A stretch of DNA of 64,000 nt from Kribbella sp. VKM Ac-2569 (GTDB lineage Bacteria; Actinomycetota; Actinomycetes; Propionibacteriales; Kribbellaceae): contig NZ_SGXJ01000003.1 in NCBI RefSeq assembly GCF_004216905.1, positions 868,001-932,000 on the forward strand. The letters run 5' to 3'. Below the pieces are notes generated by a model. It saw nothing but the letters and a program-made list of their open reading frames with translations. It did no database searches and had not been told where the DNA came from. Numbering within the stretch: position 1 is the first letter of the stretch; each line of letters starts with the position of its first letter. Below, in pieces: positions 16,578 to 26,061 of this stretch. Position numbers and translations under genes: made by a program.

Positions 16578-17348
16578 ATGCTCACGATCAGCCAGCTGGC
16601 GGCGCACGCCGGGGTGACGGTGCGAGCGGTGCGGCACTATCACAAGATCGGGCTGCTGCCGGAGCCCGAACGCGACCACTCCGGGTACCGGGCGTACGAC
16701 GCCGGCGCGGTCGTGCGACTGATCCGGATCCATACGCTGGCGGATGCCGGCGTACCGCTCGCACGGGTGCAGGAACTCCTCGACGCCGCCCCGGGCGACT
16801 TCACCGACGGCGTCGAGAAGATCGACAAGCAGCTGCGCACCGAGATCCGACGGCTGCAGAACACCCGCAAACGCCTCGCCAAACTCGCTGCCGGCGAGCA
16901 CCTCGCGCTTCCACCCAGCGTGGTGGACTACCTCGACCGGCTCCGCGAGCTCGGCATGGACGAGCGGTACGTCGATCTCGAGCGCGACGCCTGGATCATG
17001 ATCGCCGCACAGGTCCCGCACCTGGTCGACGACGTCATCGTCGAGAAAATCGAAGCGCTGCAGCACCCCGAGATGGTGAAGCTCTACCGCATCGTGAACG
17101 AATCGCTCGACTGGACCGACGACAACCCGCGGATCGTCGAGATCGTCGACATCCTGGAGAGCCTGATGGTCGCCGCAGTACACGCCGGCGCCACCGGCAG
17201 CTACGGCCTCGACGACGACCTGGTCCGCCTGATGGACTCGGCCATGCTCGAAGCCGCCCCTGGCGCCGAGCGGATCCTGGCGCTCCTGGAGGAACGCGGC
17301 TGGAAAGGCTGGACCCGCATCGAGCGAGTGCCCCTGGACCGGCTCTGA
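16578..17348 (+). CDS. MerR-family regulator with drug-binding-type C-terminal domain
   Basis: A 256-residue protein with a MerR winged helix at residues 1-70 (MLTISQLAAHAGVTVRAVRHY), a coiled dimerisation helix at ~75-120 and a ~130-residue C-terminal domain like those of multidrug-sensing actinobacterial MerR proteins. It is the third gene of the exporter operon, so it would be induced together with its target. The perfect dyad at 14992-15018 is its expected binding site. It most likely twists the long-spacer promoter when ligand is bound. Confidence 0.88.
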   Translation: MLTISQLAAHAGVTVRAVRHYHKIGLLPEPERDHSGYRAYDAGAVVRLIRIHTLADAGVPLARVQELLDAAPGDFTDGVEKIDKQLRTEIRRLQNTRKRLAKLAAGEHLALPPSVVDYLDRLRELGMDERYVDLERDAWIMIAAQVPHLVDDVIVEKIEALQHPEMVKLYRIVNESLDWTDDNPRIVEIVDILESLMVAAVHAGATGSYGLDDDLVRLMDSAMLEAAPGAERILALLEERGWKGWTRIERVPLDRL

Positions 17349-17352
17349 CCGG

Positions 17353-20169
17353 TCAGGTGTTCCGGCCGATCAGATCCGGAGCCGCTGGAGCGTCGGAGCG
17401 ACCGATCTCGCCCCGCTCGGCGGCCGAGATCAACCCGAGCTCGTGCAGGATCGCCGCGGACCGGCGCCAGCAGTCGCGCGCGGTACCGGCCGAACCGAGA
17501 TCGGCCTGCGTACGGCCGAGACCCCACCAGATCTCGGCGTCGAGGAGCGTCTGGGTCGCTTCGGACCGGCGGCTGGCCGCGTGCGCGCGCTCGAAGTGGG
17601 CGAGCGCCTCCGCGGGCCGGCCAGCCAGCCGGGTCGCCTCGGCCAGGTTGCAGAGAATGTTCGCCAGCCAGTTCATCTCGTCCAGCGACTCGGCGATCGC
17701 CAAGGCCTCGGTGTGCGCGGCGACCTCGTCCGCGGGCCGGTTCGCGTGCCGGTAGGTCAGGCCGAGGCTGGTCAGGGAGTCGGCGAGTGCGGTGGGCCGG
17801 TCGTTGCGCCGGTTGAGCTCGATCGCCGCTCGCGAGTGGGCGATCGACTCGTCATGGCGCCCCAGCAGGCGGTACGCCGATGCCATCGCGGCGAGCTGTA
17901 CCGCTTCGCCTGGCTCGTTGCCGATCTCCCGGTACGCCGACAGTGCCTGCGACAGGTGCTCGATCGCGAAGCTGTGGTCTCCCCAGCGCAGCAGCGCGGC
18001 GCCGATGTTCTCGTGGCCGACCGCTGTGTGGAACGGCTCGGTGGCCGCGGACAGCACCAGTTGGCCGAGCCGGAGTCTGTCGCGATGCCGGCCGCGCAGG
18101 GTCAGGCCGAGGCCGACCGCAGAGCCGATCGCGGCCGCCAGCCCGGGCACTAGTTCGGCGGCCTGGCGGACGATCGCGGACAGATTGTCGCCCTCGGAAT
18201 CGAGCCACGCGTAGACCTCGTCGCGATCGCGCAGTTCGATCCCAACACCCTGGAGGGTTGCGGGCCCGGCCTCGGTCCGCCAGGCGGCGTCGGCGTTCAG
18301 CAGTCGGCACGCGGTCCGCGAGGTGGCCAGATAGCAGTGCAGAGCCCGTCGTACGGCGGCTGCGCGGCTGGCGTCGTCGTCCGCTGCAACGGCGCGGTCA
18401 CGGCCGAACAACCGGAGCAGGTCGTGCGCGCGGTACCGCCCAGGCGCGTGGCTCTCGAGTAACTGCATGTCGACCAGGCTCTCGAGCAGTTCCTCGGCGG
18501 CACTGGTGCTGGTGTCCGCCAACGCGGCGACAACCGGAATGCCGACGTCGGCAGCGTCCAGCAGGTTGATCTGCCGGAAGAGCCGCCGTTGCCGATCGTC
18601 GAGCTCCTGATAGCTGACCTGGAAACTCGCCCGCACGCCGCGGTCCTCGGTCTGCAACTCACTCAACCGCCGACACCCGTGGTCGGTGGTTGCGAGCCGG
18701 TCGGCCAACGTCGGCAGGGTCCACGACGGGCGGGAGGTCAGCCGGGACGCAGCGATCGAAACCGCCAGCGGCAAAGCGCCACAGAGCCGTACGACGTCGG
18801 CCGCGGCCCGTCGCTGCTCCGGGTCCGCCAGGTCCACCCGACCGACCAGGCGGGCCAGCAACGCGATCGCATCTTCCTCGGGCAGCACCTCGAGCGGTTC
18901 ATGGACGGCGCCGGGCAGCGCCGCCAGGATCCGTCTGCTGGTGACGATGGTGCGGCAGCCCTGACCGGCCGGGATCAGCGGTTCGACCTGACCGACGTCC
19001 AGCGCGTTGTCCAGGACCACCAGCAGCCGCAGGTCGTTTGTCATCGACCGGAACCGGGCGGCCGCCTCATCGGTCTCCGCCGGGACGGTCCCGCCGGCGG
19101 CCCCAAGCGAACGCAGGAACCGCCCGAGCACCTCGGCGGGTTCCAACGGCGCCACGTCGGGAGTCGATCCGCGCAGATCGACGTACAGCTGACCGTCGGG
19201 GAACGCATCGGCGAGCAGATGCCCGACATGCACCGCGAGCTCGGACTTACCGACGCCACCGGGTCCGGCGAGGGCCGCGATCGGTGCCGGACGCGGCCGC
19301 GCGGACGCCAGCAGATCGCGGAGCCTACGGATCGCGGCTTCCCGCCCGGTGAACGTCGGCACACCGAGCGGCAGTTCCGCCGGTACGACGGTCTCCTGGA
19401 CAGCCTGTGTCTCGTCCGGCGCCGCACCGGCCAGCACCGCGTGCTCGAGTTCGCGGAGTTCCCGGCCAGGCTCGATGCCGAGCTCCTCAACCAGCAGGCG
19501 GCGGCCGTCCCGGTAGCACTCGAGTGCCTCCGCCGGCCGGCCGGATCGCCACAATGCCGTCATCAGCAATGCCCGCAGGTGTTCGCGCAACGGTTGCTCG
19601 GCGACCAGAGCGCTCAGCTCCGCTATCGCCTGGCGGTACCTCCCGAGCGCGAACTCGACGTCGTACAACTGCTCGGCGATCGTCAGCCGCAGTTCGGCCA
19701 GCCGTTGGGCACTGGCGCTCAGTGCTCGGGTCGACAGGTCGCGCAACGCCGTACCACGCCAGAGCGCGAGGGCGGCGCGCAACCGGTCGGCCGCGTCCTC
19801 GAGATCGCCGGCAGCCTGCGCCTCGGCCTGCAACCGCTCGGCCTCTGCCAGGTCGATCCGAACCTCCTGGTCGTTCAGTCGGTAGCCGTGCTGTGTCGTC
19901 TCGATGAGTTCGCGTTCGCACCCGGCGTCGGCGAGCGCGCGCCGCAGCGTGGACACCTGGATGGACAGTTGCGTGCGCGCCGACGCCGGCGGACTGTCGT
20001 CCCACACCGCGTCGATGAGCTCGTCCGCCGACACCGCCCGGCCGGCCTCCATCAGCAGGGCGGCCAGCACCTGATGGGCTCGCTGACCCCCCAGGCTCGC
20101 CGGCCTGCCCCCAACGACCACCTCGACCGGGCCCAGCACCCGGATCTCCACCCCGTCCCCGACCATCAC
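17353..20169 (-). CDS. AfsR/SARP-type regulator (BTAD-NB-ARC-TPR)
   Basis: A 938-residue regulator. Order: OmpR-like winged helix (~6-95, RAHQVLAALLMEAGRAVSADELIDAVW), bacterial transcriptional activator domain (~100-245), NB-ARC ATPase (~270-560) with P-loop AGPGGVGKSE and Walker-B-like LLVVLDN, and TPR repeats (~690-920). This is the AfsR layout. Such proteins activate secondary metabolism or stress genes, often after Ser/Thr phosphorylation. Its target is not clear: it is convergent with the ABC cassette and lies just downstream of the secreted protein genes read in the same direction. There is an alternative ATG one codon downstream. Confidence 0.9.
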   Translation of the reverse strand: MMVGDGVEIRVLGPVEVVVGGRPASLGGQRAHQVLAALLMEAGRAVSADELIDAVWDDSPPASARTQLSIQVSTLRRALADAGCERELIETTQHGYRLNDQEVRIDLAEAERLQAEAQAAGDLEDAADRLRAALALWRGTALRDLSTRALSASAQRLAELRLTIAEQLYDVEFALGRYRQAIAELSALVAEQPLREHLRALLMTALWRSGRPAEALECYRDGRRLLVEELGIEPGRELRELEHAVLAGAAPDETQAVQETVVPAELPLGVPTFTGREAAIRRLRDLLASARPRPAPIAALAGPGGVGKSELAVHVGHLLADAFPDGQLYVDLRGSTPDVAPLEPAEVLGRFLRSLGAAGGTVPAETDEAAARFRSMTNDLRLLVVLDNALDVGQVEPLIPAGQGCRTIVTSRRILAALPGAVHEPLEVLPEEDAIALLARLVGRVDLADPEQRRAAADVVRLCGALPLAVSIAASRLTSRPSWTLPTLADRLATTDHGCRRLSELQTEDRGVRASFQVSYQELDDRQRRLFRQINLLDAADVGIPVVAALADTSTSAAEELLESLVDMQLLESHAPGRYRAHDLLRLFGRDRAVAADDDASRAAAVRRALHCYLATSRTACRLLNADAAWRTEAGPATLQGVGIELRDRDEVYAWLDSEGDNLSAIVRQAAELVPGLAAAIGSAVGLGLTLRGRHRDRLRLGQLVLSAATEPFHTAVGHENIGAALLRWGDHSFAIEHLSQALSAYREIGNEPGEAVQLAAMASAYRLLGRHDESIAHSRAAIELNRRNDRPTALADSLTSLGLTYRHANRPADEVAAHTEALAIAESLDEMNWLANILCNLAEATRLAGRPAEALAHFERAHAASRRSEATQTLLDAEIWWGLGRTQADLGSAGTARDCWRRSAAILHELGLISAAERGEIGRSDAPAAPDLIGRNT

Positions 20170-20219
20170 TTCAGGTTAGGCGACGATCGGGTCCTCCCCC
20201 GGGTGCCGGGCTCAGGCCC

Positions 20220-20819
20220 TCAGCAGGGCGAGACTCCGTCGATCACGTTGTTGTATCCGCTGTAGCGCCCCAGATCCGGCTCCCGGTGCGGTGCGACGCT
20301 GGTGAACTTGACGTGCCATGCGCCGCTCTTGAAGTTGTAGAACTTCGCCCGCGTGCCCTTCGTCTGGAAGTTCAGGTACGACGTGAGGCGATCGTTCCAC
20401 GCCGGCTTCAGCTTGCCGAGGTCGGTGAAATGGCAGTAGTACAGGGTGACCTTGTCGTGGTCGTAGTAGTCGCCCGCCCACAAGCAGAGCCGCCCGCTCG
20501 TGCAAGTGCGGTCCCCCTCTGCCGCGGTGCCCGGTACGGACAGGGTGACCTTCGCACTCCCGTCGTCGGTCATGATCTCGTTGAAGCCGACCTGGTGCGC
20601 CGCAATCTTCATCTGCGCCAGCCGCGCGTCGATCGTGCGCTGCAACTCCTGTGCCTGCGTGGTGCTGAGGCCCGCGCTGCGAGCCTGTGTTGCGAACCGG
20701 GTCTCCTGCGGAACTGTTTGCTCGTTGGGTGTTGCGGCGTTCGCCATCAGGGCGCCGCTCGCCGATACCGCCAGCGCGGTCAGCCCCACCCAGAGCCGTG
20801 CCATCGTGCGTGAACGCAT
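20220..20819 (-). CDS. Secreted protein, peptidase inhibitor I36-like
   Basis: A 199-residue protein with a Sec signal peptide (basic MRSRTMARLW, hydrophobic core, cleavage near ANAATP). The mature part has an N-terminal helical region with QELQRTIDARLAQM, then CTSGRLCLWAGDYY, the pattern at the start of the I36/SMPI beta-gamma-crystallin-like domain of Streptomyces inhibitors. Four cysteines could form two disulfides. Homology is at pattern level, so inhibitor activity is not assured. It follows a second small secreted gene on the same strand after 18 bp, so they are probably one operon. Confidence 0.7.
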   Translation of the reverse strand: MRSRTMARLWVGLTALAVSASGALMANAATPNEQTVPQETRFATQARSAGLSTTQAQELQRTIDARLAQMKIAAHQVGFNEIMTDDGSAKVTLSVPGTAAEGDRTCTSGRLCLWAGDYYDHDKVTLYYCHFTDLGKLKPAWNDRLTSYLNFQTKGTRAKFYNFKSGAWHVKFTSVAPHREPDLGRYSGYNNVIDGVSPC

Positions 20820-20837
20820 TTCTCTTGTCCCCTCGAG

Positions 20838-21353
20838 TTAGTTGATGCGCCATCCGAAGAAGCGCTTGCACTTGTCCGGATCGACCTTGCGATGCGAACT
20901 GATGCTGTTGCTCCAATTGCCTGCTTCGGCCTTACCGTCGCCGTACATCTTCAGCTTCGTCACGTAGTGACCGGGGCGGACGCAGAACCGGTCGCCCTTG
21001 TCGCTGTACGCCGTACGCGTGTAGAACTCCATGGTCACGTTGCTGTGATTGATCAGCGAGCCGGCCTGGTTGTCGAAATCCTTGATCTGACCCTCGCCGT
21101 CGCCGTAGTCACGGTCCTTGGTGGAATCGTCCTTGGCGTCGTGAGCACCTCCGCAGTTCGGCGCTTTGTACAGATAGATGTGCTTGTCGCTGCTCGGCAA
21201 ACTGTTGACCGTCGCGTGGCAGTCGTTCCCGCGCGCTTTCTCGGCCCCCGTCTTGACAGCAGGTCCGGCCTTCGGCGCCATCGCGGCCGCACTGACACCA
21301 CCCACCATCAGCACGGCAGTCGCCGCCGAGGTCAGCACAAGTCGCGTACCCAT
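20838..21353 (-). CDS. Secreted Cys-containing protein, possibly I36/crystallin-like
   Basis: A 171-residue protein with a signal peptide (MGTRLVLTSAATAVLMVGG, cleavage near AAAMA). The mature part is hydrophilic and Asp/Lys-rich with four cysteines, and has short beta-type segments such as HIYLYKAPNCGG and FCVRPGHYVTKL. It looks like a single beta-sandwich extracellular domain. I chose the ATG at 21353, since the upstream residues do not continue a signal peptide. It diverges from the phospholipase-D-like gene across a long palindrome. Function is unknown. Confidence 0.65.
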   Translation of the reverse strand: MGTRLVLTSAATAVLMVGGVSAAAMAPKAGPAVKTGAEKARGNDCHATVNSLPSSDKHIYLYKAPNCGGAHDAKDDSTKDRDYGDGEGQIKDFDNQAGSLINHSNVTMEFYTRTAYSDKGDRFCVRPGHYVTKLKMYGDGKAEAGNWSNSISSHRKVDPDKCKRFFGWRIN

Positions 21354-21404
21354 CACACTCCCCTTCCTGGATGGTTGATTCCAGGACACTAGGAGCAGTC
21401 GCTA

Positions 21405-21448
21405 TATGTCGGTTATCCCCGCGCGATAACGCGCGGATAACCGACATA
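21405..21448. promoter_or_regulatory. Long palindrome between divergent secreted-protein genes
   Basis: TATGTCGGTTATCC (21405-21418) and GGATAACCGACATA (21435-21448) are exact inverted repeats of 14 bp. The 16-bp centre is itself GC-palindromic (CCGCGCG and CGCGCGG around ATAA), with a two-C bulge on the left side. It is centred in the 110 bp separating the starts at 21353 (minus) and 21464 (plus). It could be a shared operator or a cruciform; no U-tract supports a terminator. The regulator is unknown; the SARP at 17353 is one candidate by proximity. Confidence 0.6.
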
Positions 21449-21463
21449 CCTACCGTCGCCGGT

Positions 21464-22780
21464 ATGAAACCTTCGGATCTGGTCAAAGGACTCGTGGTCG
21501 CCGCGACGACCTGCGCACTGGTGTACGGCGGCGGCGCGCAAGCCACCGGCGCGGAGGACGGCGACGACGCCCCCGACGCACCCGCCGTGTTTGTGGACAA
21601 CGACCCGAACGGCACGGCCCAGGACGTCCCGGCGGAATACCAGCAATACCGCATCCGCGACTACCTGGTGAACCTGATCGAGGGCGCGGGGAAGGGCTCG
21701 GACATCACCATCGCGTCGTATCGGTTCGACGACCAGAAGGTCGCGAATGCCCTAGTGAAGAAGATCGAGGACGATGACGTGAAGGTTCGGGTGATCGTCG
21801 ACGCGGAGCACGCCGGCAAGAAGCCGTACAAGTACGTCGAGAAAGCTGTGGACGGCCGGACCTCGTGGATCAAGAACTGCGGCGACCTCGGTAAGTCCGA
21901 CGGCAACAAGCACACGTCGTGCATCGGCGACCACATCATGCACAACAAGTTCTACCTGTTCAGCAAGACCCGCGGTCAGTCGAACGTGGTCGTGCAGACG
22001 AGCTCGAACCTCAGCGACCATTCCGGCCCGAAGATGTGGAACACCGCGTTCACCGCGATGGGCGACGACGGGAAGTGGCTGTACGACAAGTACCAGGAGT
22101 ACTTCTTCGATCTCAGCACCGAGGAGAAGCGCGCCGACCAGTACCAGCACTTCATCGACGAGCACGGGCCGGTGTCGAACGCGAAGTACAAGATGTATGT
22201 CTCGCCGCGCAAGGAGTCGAGCAGCAACGTCACCTTCGCGAACATCCTGAAGAGCGTGAAATGCGACGGGAACACGTCAGGCGGCACCAACGACAAGGAG
22301 CACCGGACCATCGTCCGGGTCGCCGCGGCCCAGATCGCGAAGGGCGGTGGCGCCGCCGTCGCCGCCGAGCTGTGGCGGCTGGACAACGAGGGTTGCTACG
22401 TCGACGTCGTAGGCACGGACGTCAGTCAGGCGAAGGACGGGCCGCTCCGCGGCGGTCTGCTCCGCGCTCCGACCGGCAAGTTCCACGGGCCGGAGGTCCG
22501 CGAGTTCAGCAAGAACCAGTGCGGAACCCACGAGAAGAACATCCTGATCGACGGCAACTACGCCGGGAACGGGGATCAGAAGGTCGTCTTCACCGGTAGC
22601 CACAACCTCAACCGCAAGTCGCCCTGGCACAACGACGACGTGATACTGCGCATCACCGACGCGGACGTGCACGAGAAGTTCAAGGACCACTTCTTCAAGA
22701 TCCGTGCCGCCGCCGCGGTCACGTGGCAGACGAGCAAGTTCGACACGTACGACCCGGACGATCTGAAATTCAACTGCTAG
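21464..22780 (+). CDS. Secreted phospholipase-D-like protein
   Basis: A 438-residue protein with a signal peptide and two PLD-type active-site motifs. The first is HNKFYLFS (His160, Lys162; the usual Asp is Ser). The second is HEKNILID (His356, Lys358, Asp363) followed by FTGSHNLNR. The two half-sites of PLD enzymes combine into one pocket hydrolysing phosphodiesters through a phosphohistidine, so activity is likely despite the Ser. The start is the ATG of MKPSDLVK, which gives a sensible signal sequence. Substrate (lipid or nucleic acid) is unknown. Its TAG shares bases with the stop of the convergent amylase gene. Confidence 0.82.
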   Translation: MKPSDLVKGLVVAATTCALVYGGGAQATGAEDGDDAPDAPAVFVDNDPNGTAQDVPAEYQQYRIRDYLVNLIEGAGKGSDITIASYRFDDQKVANALVKKIEDDDVKVRVIVDAEHAGKKPYKYVEKAVDGRTSWIKNCGDLGKSDGNKHTSCIGDHIMHNKFYLFSKTRGQSNVVVQTSSNLSDHSGPKMWNTAFTAMGDDGKWLYDKYQEYFFDLSTEEKRADQYQHFIDEHGPVSNAKYKMYVSPRKESSSNVTFANILKSVKCDGNTSGGTNDKEHRTIVRVAAAQIAKGGGAAVAAELWRLDNEGCYVDVVGTDVSQAKDGPLRGGLLRAPTGKFHGPEVREFSKNQCGTHEKNILIDGNYAGNGDQKVVFTGSHNLNRKSPWHNDDVILRITDADVHEKFKDHFFKIRAAAAVTWQTSKFDTYDPDDLKFNC

Positions 22781-24207
22781 GAGTTCAGCCTGGCCCCGGC
22801 GTGAAGCGCCAGGCCGTCCGAGGCGGCGATGTCGGCGCGGAACCAGCCCGATGAGTCGACGGTGTACGTCGGACCGGTGCAGCTGCCCGACGAGTAGTCG
22901 CCGTGGAAGACGTCGCAGTACACGCCGGCCGGAAGCTGGGTGTGGAAGCTCCGGCCGGTCAGCGCCGAACTCTCGTCGTTGAGGACGAGGTAACCCTTGT
23001 CGCCACGCCCGAACGCGATCGCGTCGTTCCCGTTGTCCCACCACTCGGTCACGGCGGTCCCTCGTACGGCGTTGTGGAAGCCGACCATGTTGGCGATCAC
23101 CCGCCACTCGTGCTCGCACCGCCAGCGGTTGCTGAAGCAGGTCGTGTCGACCGTCTGCCCGCTACTGTTCGACGGCGGTCCCTCGTCGTTCGACGAGTAC
23201 TCGTAGCTCGACATAACCTTCGGCGTCCCGTACGTCCAGGCCAGCATGAACGCGTTCGCCATCGCATAGCGGCCGTTGTCGCGGAACGTCAGTACGCCGC
23301 TGCCGCGCTGGGTGTCGTGGTTGTCGGTGAACACCACGGCACGATCCGACGCCAACGGCTCCGCGAACGTTTTCAGGTAGGCGAGGCGCTCGGTGTTGAA
23401 GATCTTCGCGAGATCCTTCCCGTACCGGAACTCCAGCACATCGCCGTTCCCGACGTACTCGTCCGGGGTGATCGGCTCGCCGGCGCCGTAGATGACCTCC
23501 TGGTACAGGTACGCCGGACGCGACAAGCGGGACTTGATCGCGGCGATGTCCTCGGCCGGCATGTGCTTGGAGGCATCCAGCCGGAACCCGTCGACCCCGG
23601 TCGACAGCAGATCGTTCAGGTACGTCGCGATCCGGCCGCGCACGTAGTCGGTGCCGGTCGCGAGATCGGCCAGGTCGACGAGCTCACAGTTCTGCACCTC
23701 GTACCGGTCGCCGTAGTTGACGATGTCGTCGTTCCCGTTGCGCCCGCAATGATGGAAGTCCTGTGTCTGATACGTGCCCGGGTAGTCGTAATGCGTGTAC
23801 GACGATCCCGCGCTGCCGGTGCCGCCCGACGAGCCACCGGTCATGTGGTTGATCACGGCATCGACGTACACCTTGACACCGGCCGCGTGGCAACTGTTGA
23901 CCATGGCAACGAACTGACTGCGCGTTCCGCGGCGGGTGCTGTCGATCTTGTAGCTCACCGGCTGGTAGTCCTGCCACCACGGATACCCCGACCCCGGCAG
24001 CACGACATGCTCCTGCGGAGGCGAGACCTGCACCGCGCCGTACCCCTTCGGGCCGAGCACCTGACCGCACTCCCGCCCGACCGACGTCCAGTTCCATTCG
24101 AACAGCTGGACGATGACGTCCCGGTCCCCCACCGGCGCTGCCTGCGCGCTCGCCCCGCTCAATCCGGCCATCGACAGACCCAGCAACAGGACCAGCAATT
24201 TGCGCAT
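22777..24207 (-). CDS. Secreted alpha-amylase (GH13)
   Basis: A 476-residue extracellular alpha-amylase. After a signal peptide (MRKLLVLLLGLSMAG, cleavage near AQAAP) come the GH13 signatures DAVINH (Asp116-His121), GFRLDASKH with nucleophile Asp211, acid/base Glu237 (YQEVI) and transition-state Asp298 (FTDNHD). The short C-terminal all-beta domain is present, and no starch-binding domain is fused. It resembles Streptomyces/GH13_32 enzymes that cut alpha-1,4 links in starch. Two adjacent ATGs (24210, 24207) are possible; the second is better spaced from AGGGAG. Confidence 0.94.
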   Translation of the reverse strand: MRKLLVLLLGLSMAGLSGASAQAAPVGDRDVIVQLFEWNWTSVGRECGQVLGPKGYGAVQVSPPQEHVVLPGSGYPWWQDYQPVSYKIDSTRRGTRSQFVAMVNSCHAAGVKVYVDAVINHMTGGSSGGTGSAGSSYTHYDYPGTYQTQDFHHCGRNGNDDIVNYGDRYEVQNCELVDLADLATGTDYVRGRIATYLNDLLSTGVDGFRLDASKHMPAEDIAAIKSRLSRPAYLYQEVIYGAGEPITPDEYVGNGDVLEFRYGKDLAKIFNTERLAYLKTFAEPLASDRAVVFTDNHDTQRGSGVLTFRDNGRYAMANAFMLAWTYGTPKVMSSYEYSSNDEGPPSNSSGQTVDTTCFSNRWRCEHEWRVIANMVGFHNAVRGTAVTEWWDNGNDAIAFGRGDKGYLVLNDESSALTGRSFHTQLPAGVYCDVFHGDYSSGSCTGPTYTVDSSGWFRADIAASDGLALHAGARLNS

Positions 24208-24316
24208 CATCGGACTCCCTCGGGGCGGCGGGTACCTCATCAAACCACGCAGGCCGGTGGCTCCGAGGGGGTCCCGTGTCGCAGAGTCGGCGAAAACGGC
24301 GCATACTTGAGGTCTG

Positions 24317-24565
24317 ATGCTGCCCTATCGCGCGACGACGCGTCGTCACCTGTCCACCAGTCCTTTCAAGGCCCAGGTTTCTGACTCGCTCAAGAGTTAC
24401 GAAGTCGGTGAGCGGGTCTCTCACGACAGGGAGGGGCTCGGCCGCGTCCATTCAGTCGAAGCTGATGGCACGGTCATCATCGACTTCGGGGCCGGACGGC
24501 TCCTGCGAGTCGTCGCCCCCTTCTCCAAACTCCATTCCCTCGGCCAGGCCGACGCCGAGGCCTGA
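24317..24565 (+). CDS. Small Tudor/KOW-like protein
   Basis: An 82-residue protein. Residues ~28-78 (YEVGERVSHDREGLGRV, then DGTVIIDFGAGRLLRV and FSKLHSL) match the short beta-barrel found at the C-terminus of UvrD/PcrA helicases and in free-standing actinobacterial proteins, where it can bind RNA polymerase or nucleic acid. The 25-residue N-terminus is not conserved-looking, and an internal start nearer SYEVG is possible. It is convergent with the peptidase gene by a few bases. Confidence 0.65.
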   Translation: MLPYRATTRRHLSTSPFKAQVSDSLKSYEVGERVSHDREGLGRVHSVEADGTVIIDFGAGRLLRVVAPFSKLHSLGQADAEA

Positions 24566-24570
24566 TCCGC

Positions 24571-26061
24571 TCACGCTGCGCAGCGGGTGTTGTGCGGCGG
24601 TACCGTCAGCGACGCCAGGTAGTCGGCGACGTGACGGTTGACGCAGTCGTTGCGACCGACTGCGGTATGGCCCTGACCCTCCCAAGTCAGTAACTCCGCG
24701 TTACCCAGGATCGCGGCCATCGCGACGGCCCCGCCGTACGGCGTTGCGGGGTCGTGGCGAGTGCCCACGACGATGATCGGGTGCGCCGTGGCGGCGACGG
24801 GCGGCTGCAGGGTGTGACGGGTCGGCTGCCAGAACGCGCACCCGAACAGCTGCCACGATCCCCAGACCCCGAACAGCGGGAACTCCTTGGCGAACCGGGC
24901 TCCGGCCGCCCTGATCTCACCCTCGCTGGGCCCGGGTGCGCTGTCATTGCAGTTGATGACCAGCAGGGCGTCCTCCGAGTCCCCGCCGCGACCGGCGTCG
25001 GCCAGCTCCCGCAGGGTGCCCGAGTCGCCGTCCGCAGCCTCCCGCAGTCCGTCGGCAAGATCAGGCCAGCGCGCATCGTCGTACAGGGAGGCCACCACAG
25101 CATCGACGACATCGACGCCGTACGTCGGTACGTCGTCCGCCGGCCGCCTGCTCGGGATGGGCGACTCCTGCGCCTTGCGGACGAGCTCGCCAACGAACTT
25201 GCGCACATCGCGGAACCGGTCACAACTGTCCTGTGTCGCGCACCAGGCCGTGAACTGATCGAACGCACTCTCGAAGCCGGCGATCTGGCGTTCGACGGTC
25301 TCGATCCAGGTCGTGCCGGGGGCGGTCGGGGCGTCGAGGACGGCGGCGCGGACCTTGTCCGGGTAGAGGCGGGCGTACTCGGCCCCAAGTTTGGCGCCGT
25401 ACGACCAGCCCAGGTAGGTCAGCGTCGACTGGCCCAAAGCTGCCCGAATGCGATCGATGTCGACAGCCGTCGCCGTCGTACTGAACAAGGCCGCCTTGGA
25501 TCCCAGCGCCGCCGCGCACTCGTTCGTGATCCCACGCATCAGGCCGGCAGCACGGGCATATCCCGCGTCGGTCAGCAGGTCGGGGAACGTCGGCGTACCG
25601 GTATCGGCGTGCTCACACCGGATGGGCTGCGTGCGCCCGACCCCGCGCGGATCGAACCCCACCAGATCGAACCGGTCTAGTACGGATTCCGGCAGCAGAC
25701 CGGCCGCAACAACCGCGTAGTCCACACCGGACTGCCCAGGCCCACCGGCAATCAGCAACAACGGATCCTTGGTCGCCGCCCCGCCCGACCGATGAACCCG
25801 AATGACCTGCACCCCAACCGTCCCCGCCTCCTTATGAGCAGGGTCAAGCTCAACCTCCACAGCCCCACACCGCAGCTCAAACCGATCCGCAGGAAGACTC
25901 CCCCCGCCCACGCCGGCACCAGCCGAGCAGTCCCCCCACTCGATCCCCGCCGACTCCCCCACCGACGAACACGAGCCCAGTCCCACCCCAGCCACCAAAA
26001 CCGCGACCACACCCACCCGCCCCACACCCCCAGTAAGCACCCACCCCAAACCCACCGACAA
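24571..26061 (-). CDS. Exported TAP-like alpha/beta hydrolase (probable lipoprotein)
   Basis: A ~496-residue member of the tripeptidyl aminopeptidase/SlpD family. A hydrophobic N-terminus ends in a possible lipobox (GLGSC), so the enzyme is probably anchored outside the membrane. Catalytic residues are visible: Ser in GWSYGAKLG, Asp in RHDPATPY, His in GQGHTAVG; GGPGQSG forms the oxyanion region. A C-terminal TAP domain (CVNRHVADYLASLTVPP) is typical. It trims peptides or hydrolyses esters. The GTG start is uncertain because the region is G-rich. A frameshifted paralogue lies at 51260. Confidence 0.86.
   Translation of the reverse strand: MSVGLGWVLTGGVGRVGVVAVLVAGVGLGSCSSVGESAGIEWGDCSAGAGVGGGSLPADRFELRCGAVEVELDPAHKEAGTVGVQVIRVHRSGGAATKDPLLLIAGGPGQSGVDYAVVAAGLLPESVLDRFDLVGFDPRGVGRTQPIRCEHADTGTPTFPDLLTDAGYARAAGLMRGITNECAAALGSKAALFSTTATAVDIDRIRAALGQSTLTYLGWSYGAKLGAEYARLYPDKVRAAVLDAPTAPGTTWIETVERQIAGFESAFDQFTAWCATQDSCDRFRDVRKFVGELVRKAQESPIPSRRPADDVPTYGVDVVDAVVASLYDDARWPDLADGLREAADGDSGTLRELADAGRGGDSEDALLVINCNDSAPGPSEGEIRAAGARFAKEFPLFGVWGSWQLFGCAFWQPTRHTLQPPVAATAHPIIVVGTRHDPATPYGGAVAMAAILGNAELLTWEGQGHTAVGRNDCVNRHVADYLASLTVPPHNTRCAA

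Noticed and set aside
16109..17755. 548-codon plus-strand frame across the ABC permease, MerR and SARP ends
   Set aside because: Continuous only because stop codons are rare in this frame; it cuts across three genes.
18589..20265. 558-codon plus-strand frame opposite the SARP regulator
   Set aside because: Composition is typical of antisense frames in high-GC DNA, and the minus strand encodes a complete AfsR-type protein.
22903..24384. 493-codon plus-strand frame opposite the amylase
   Set aside because: Shadow of the GH13 gene; valine- and arginine-rich with no domain.
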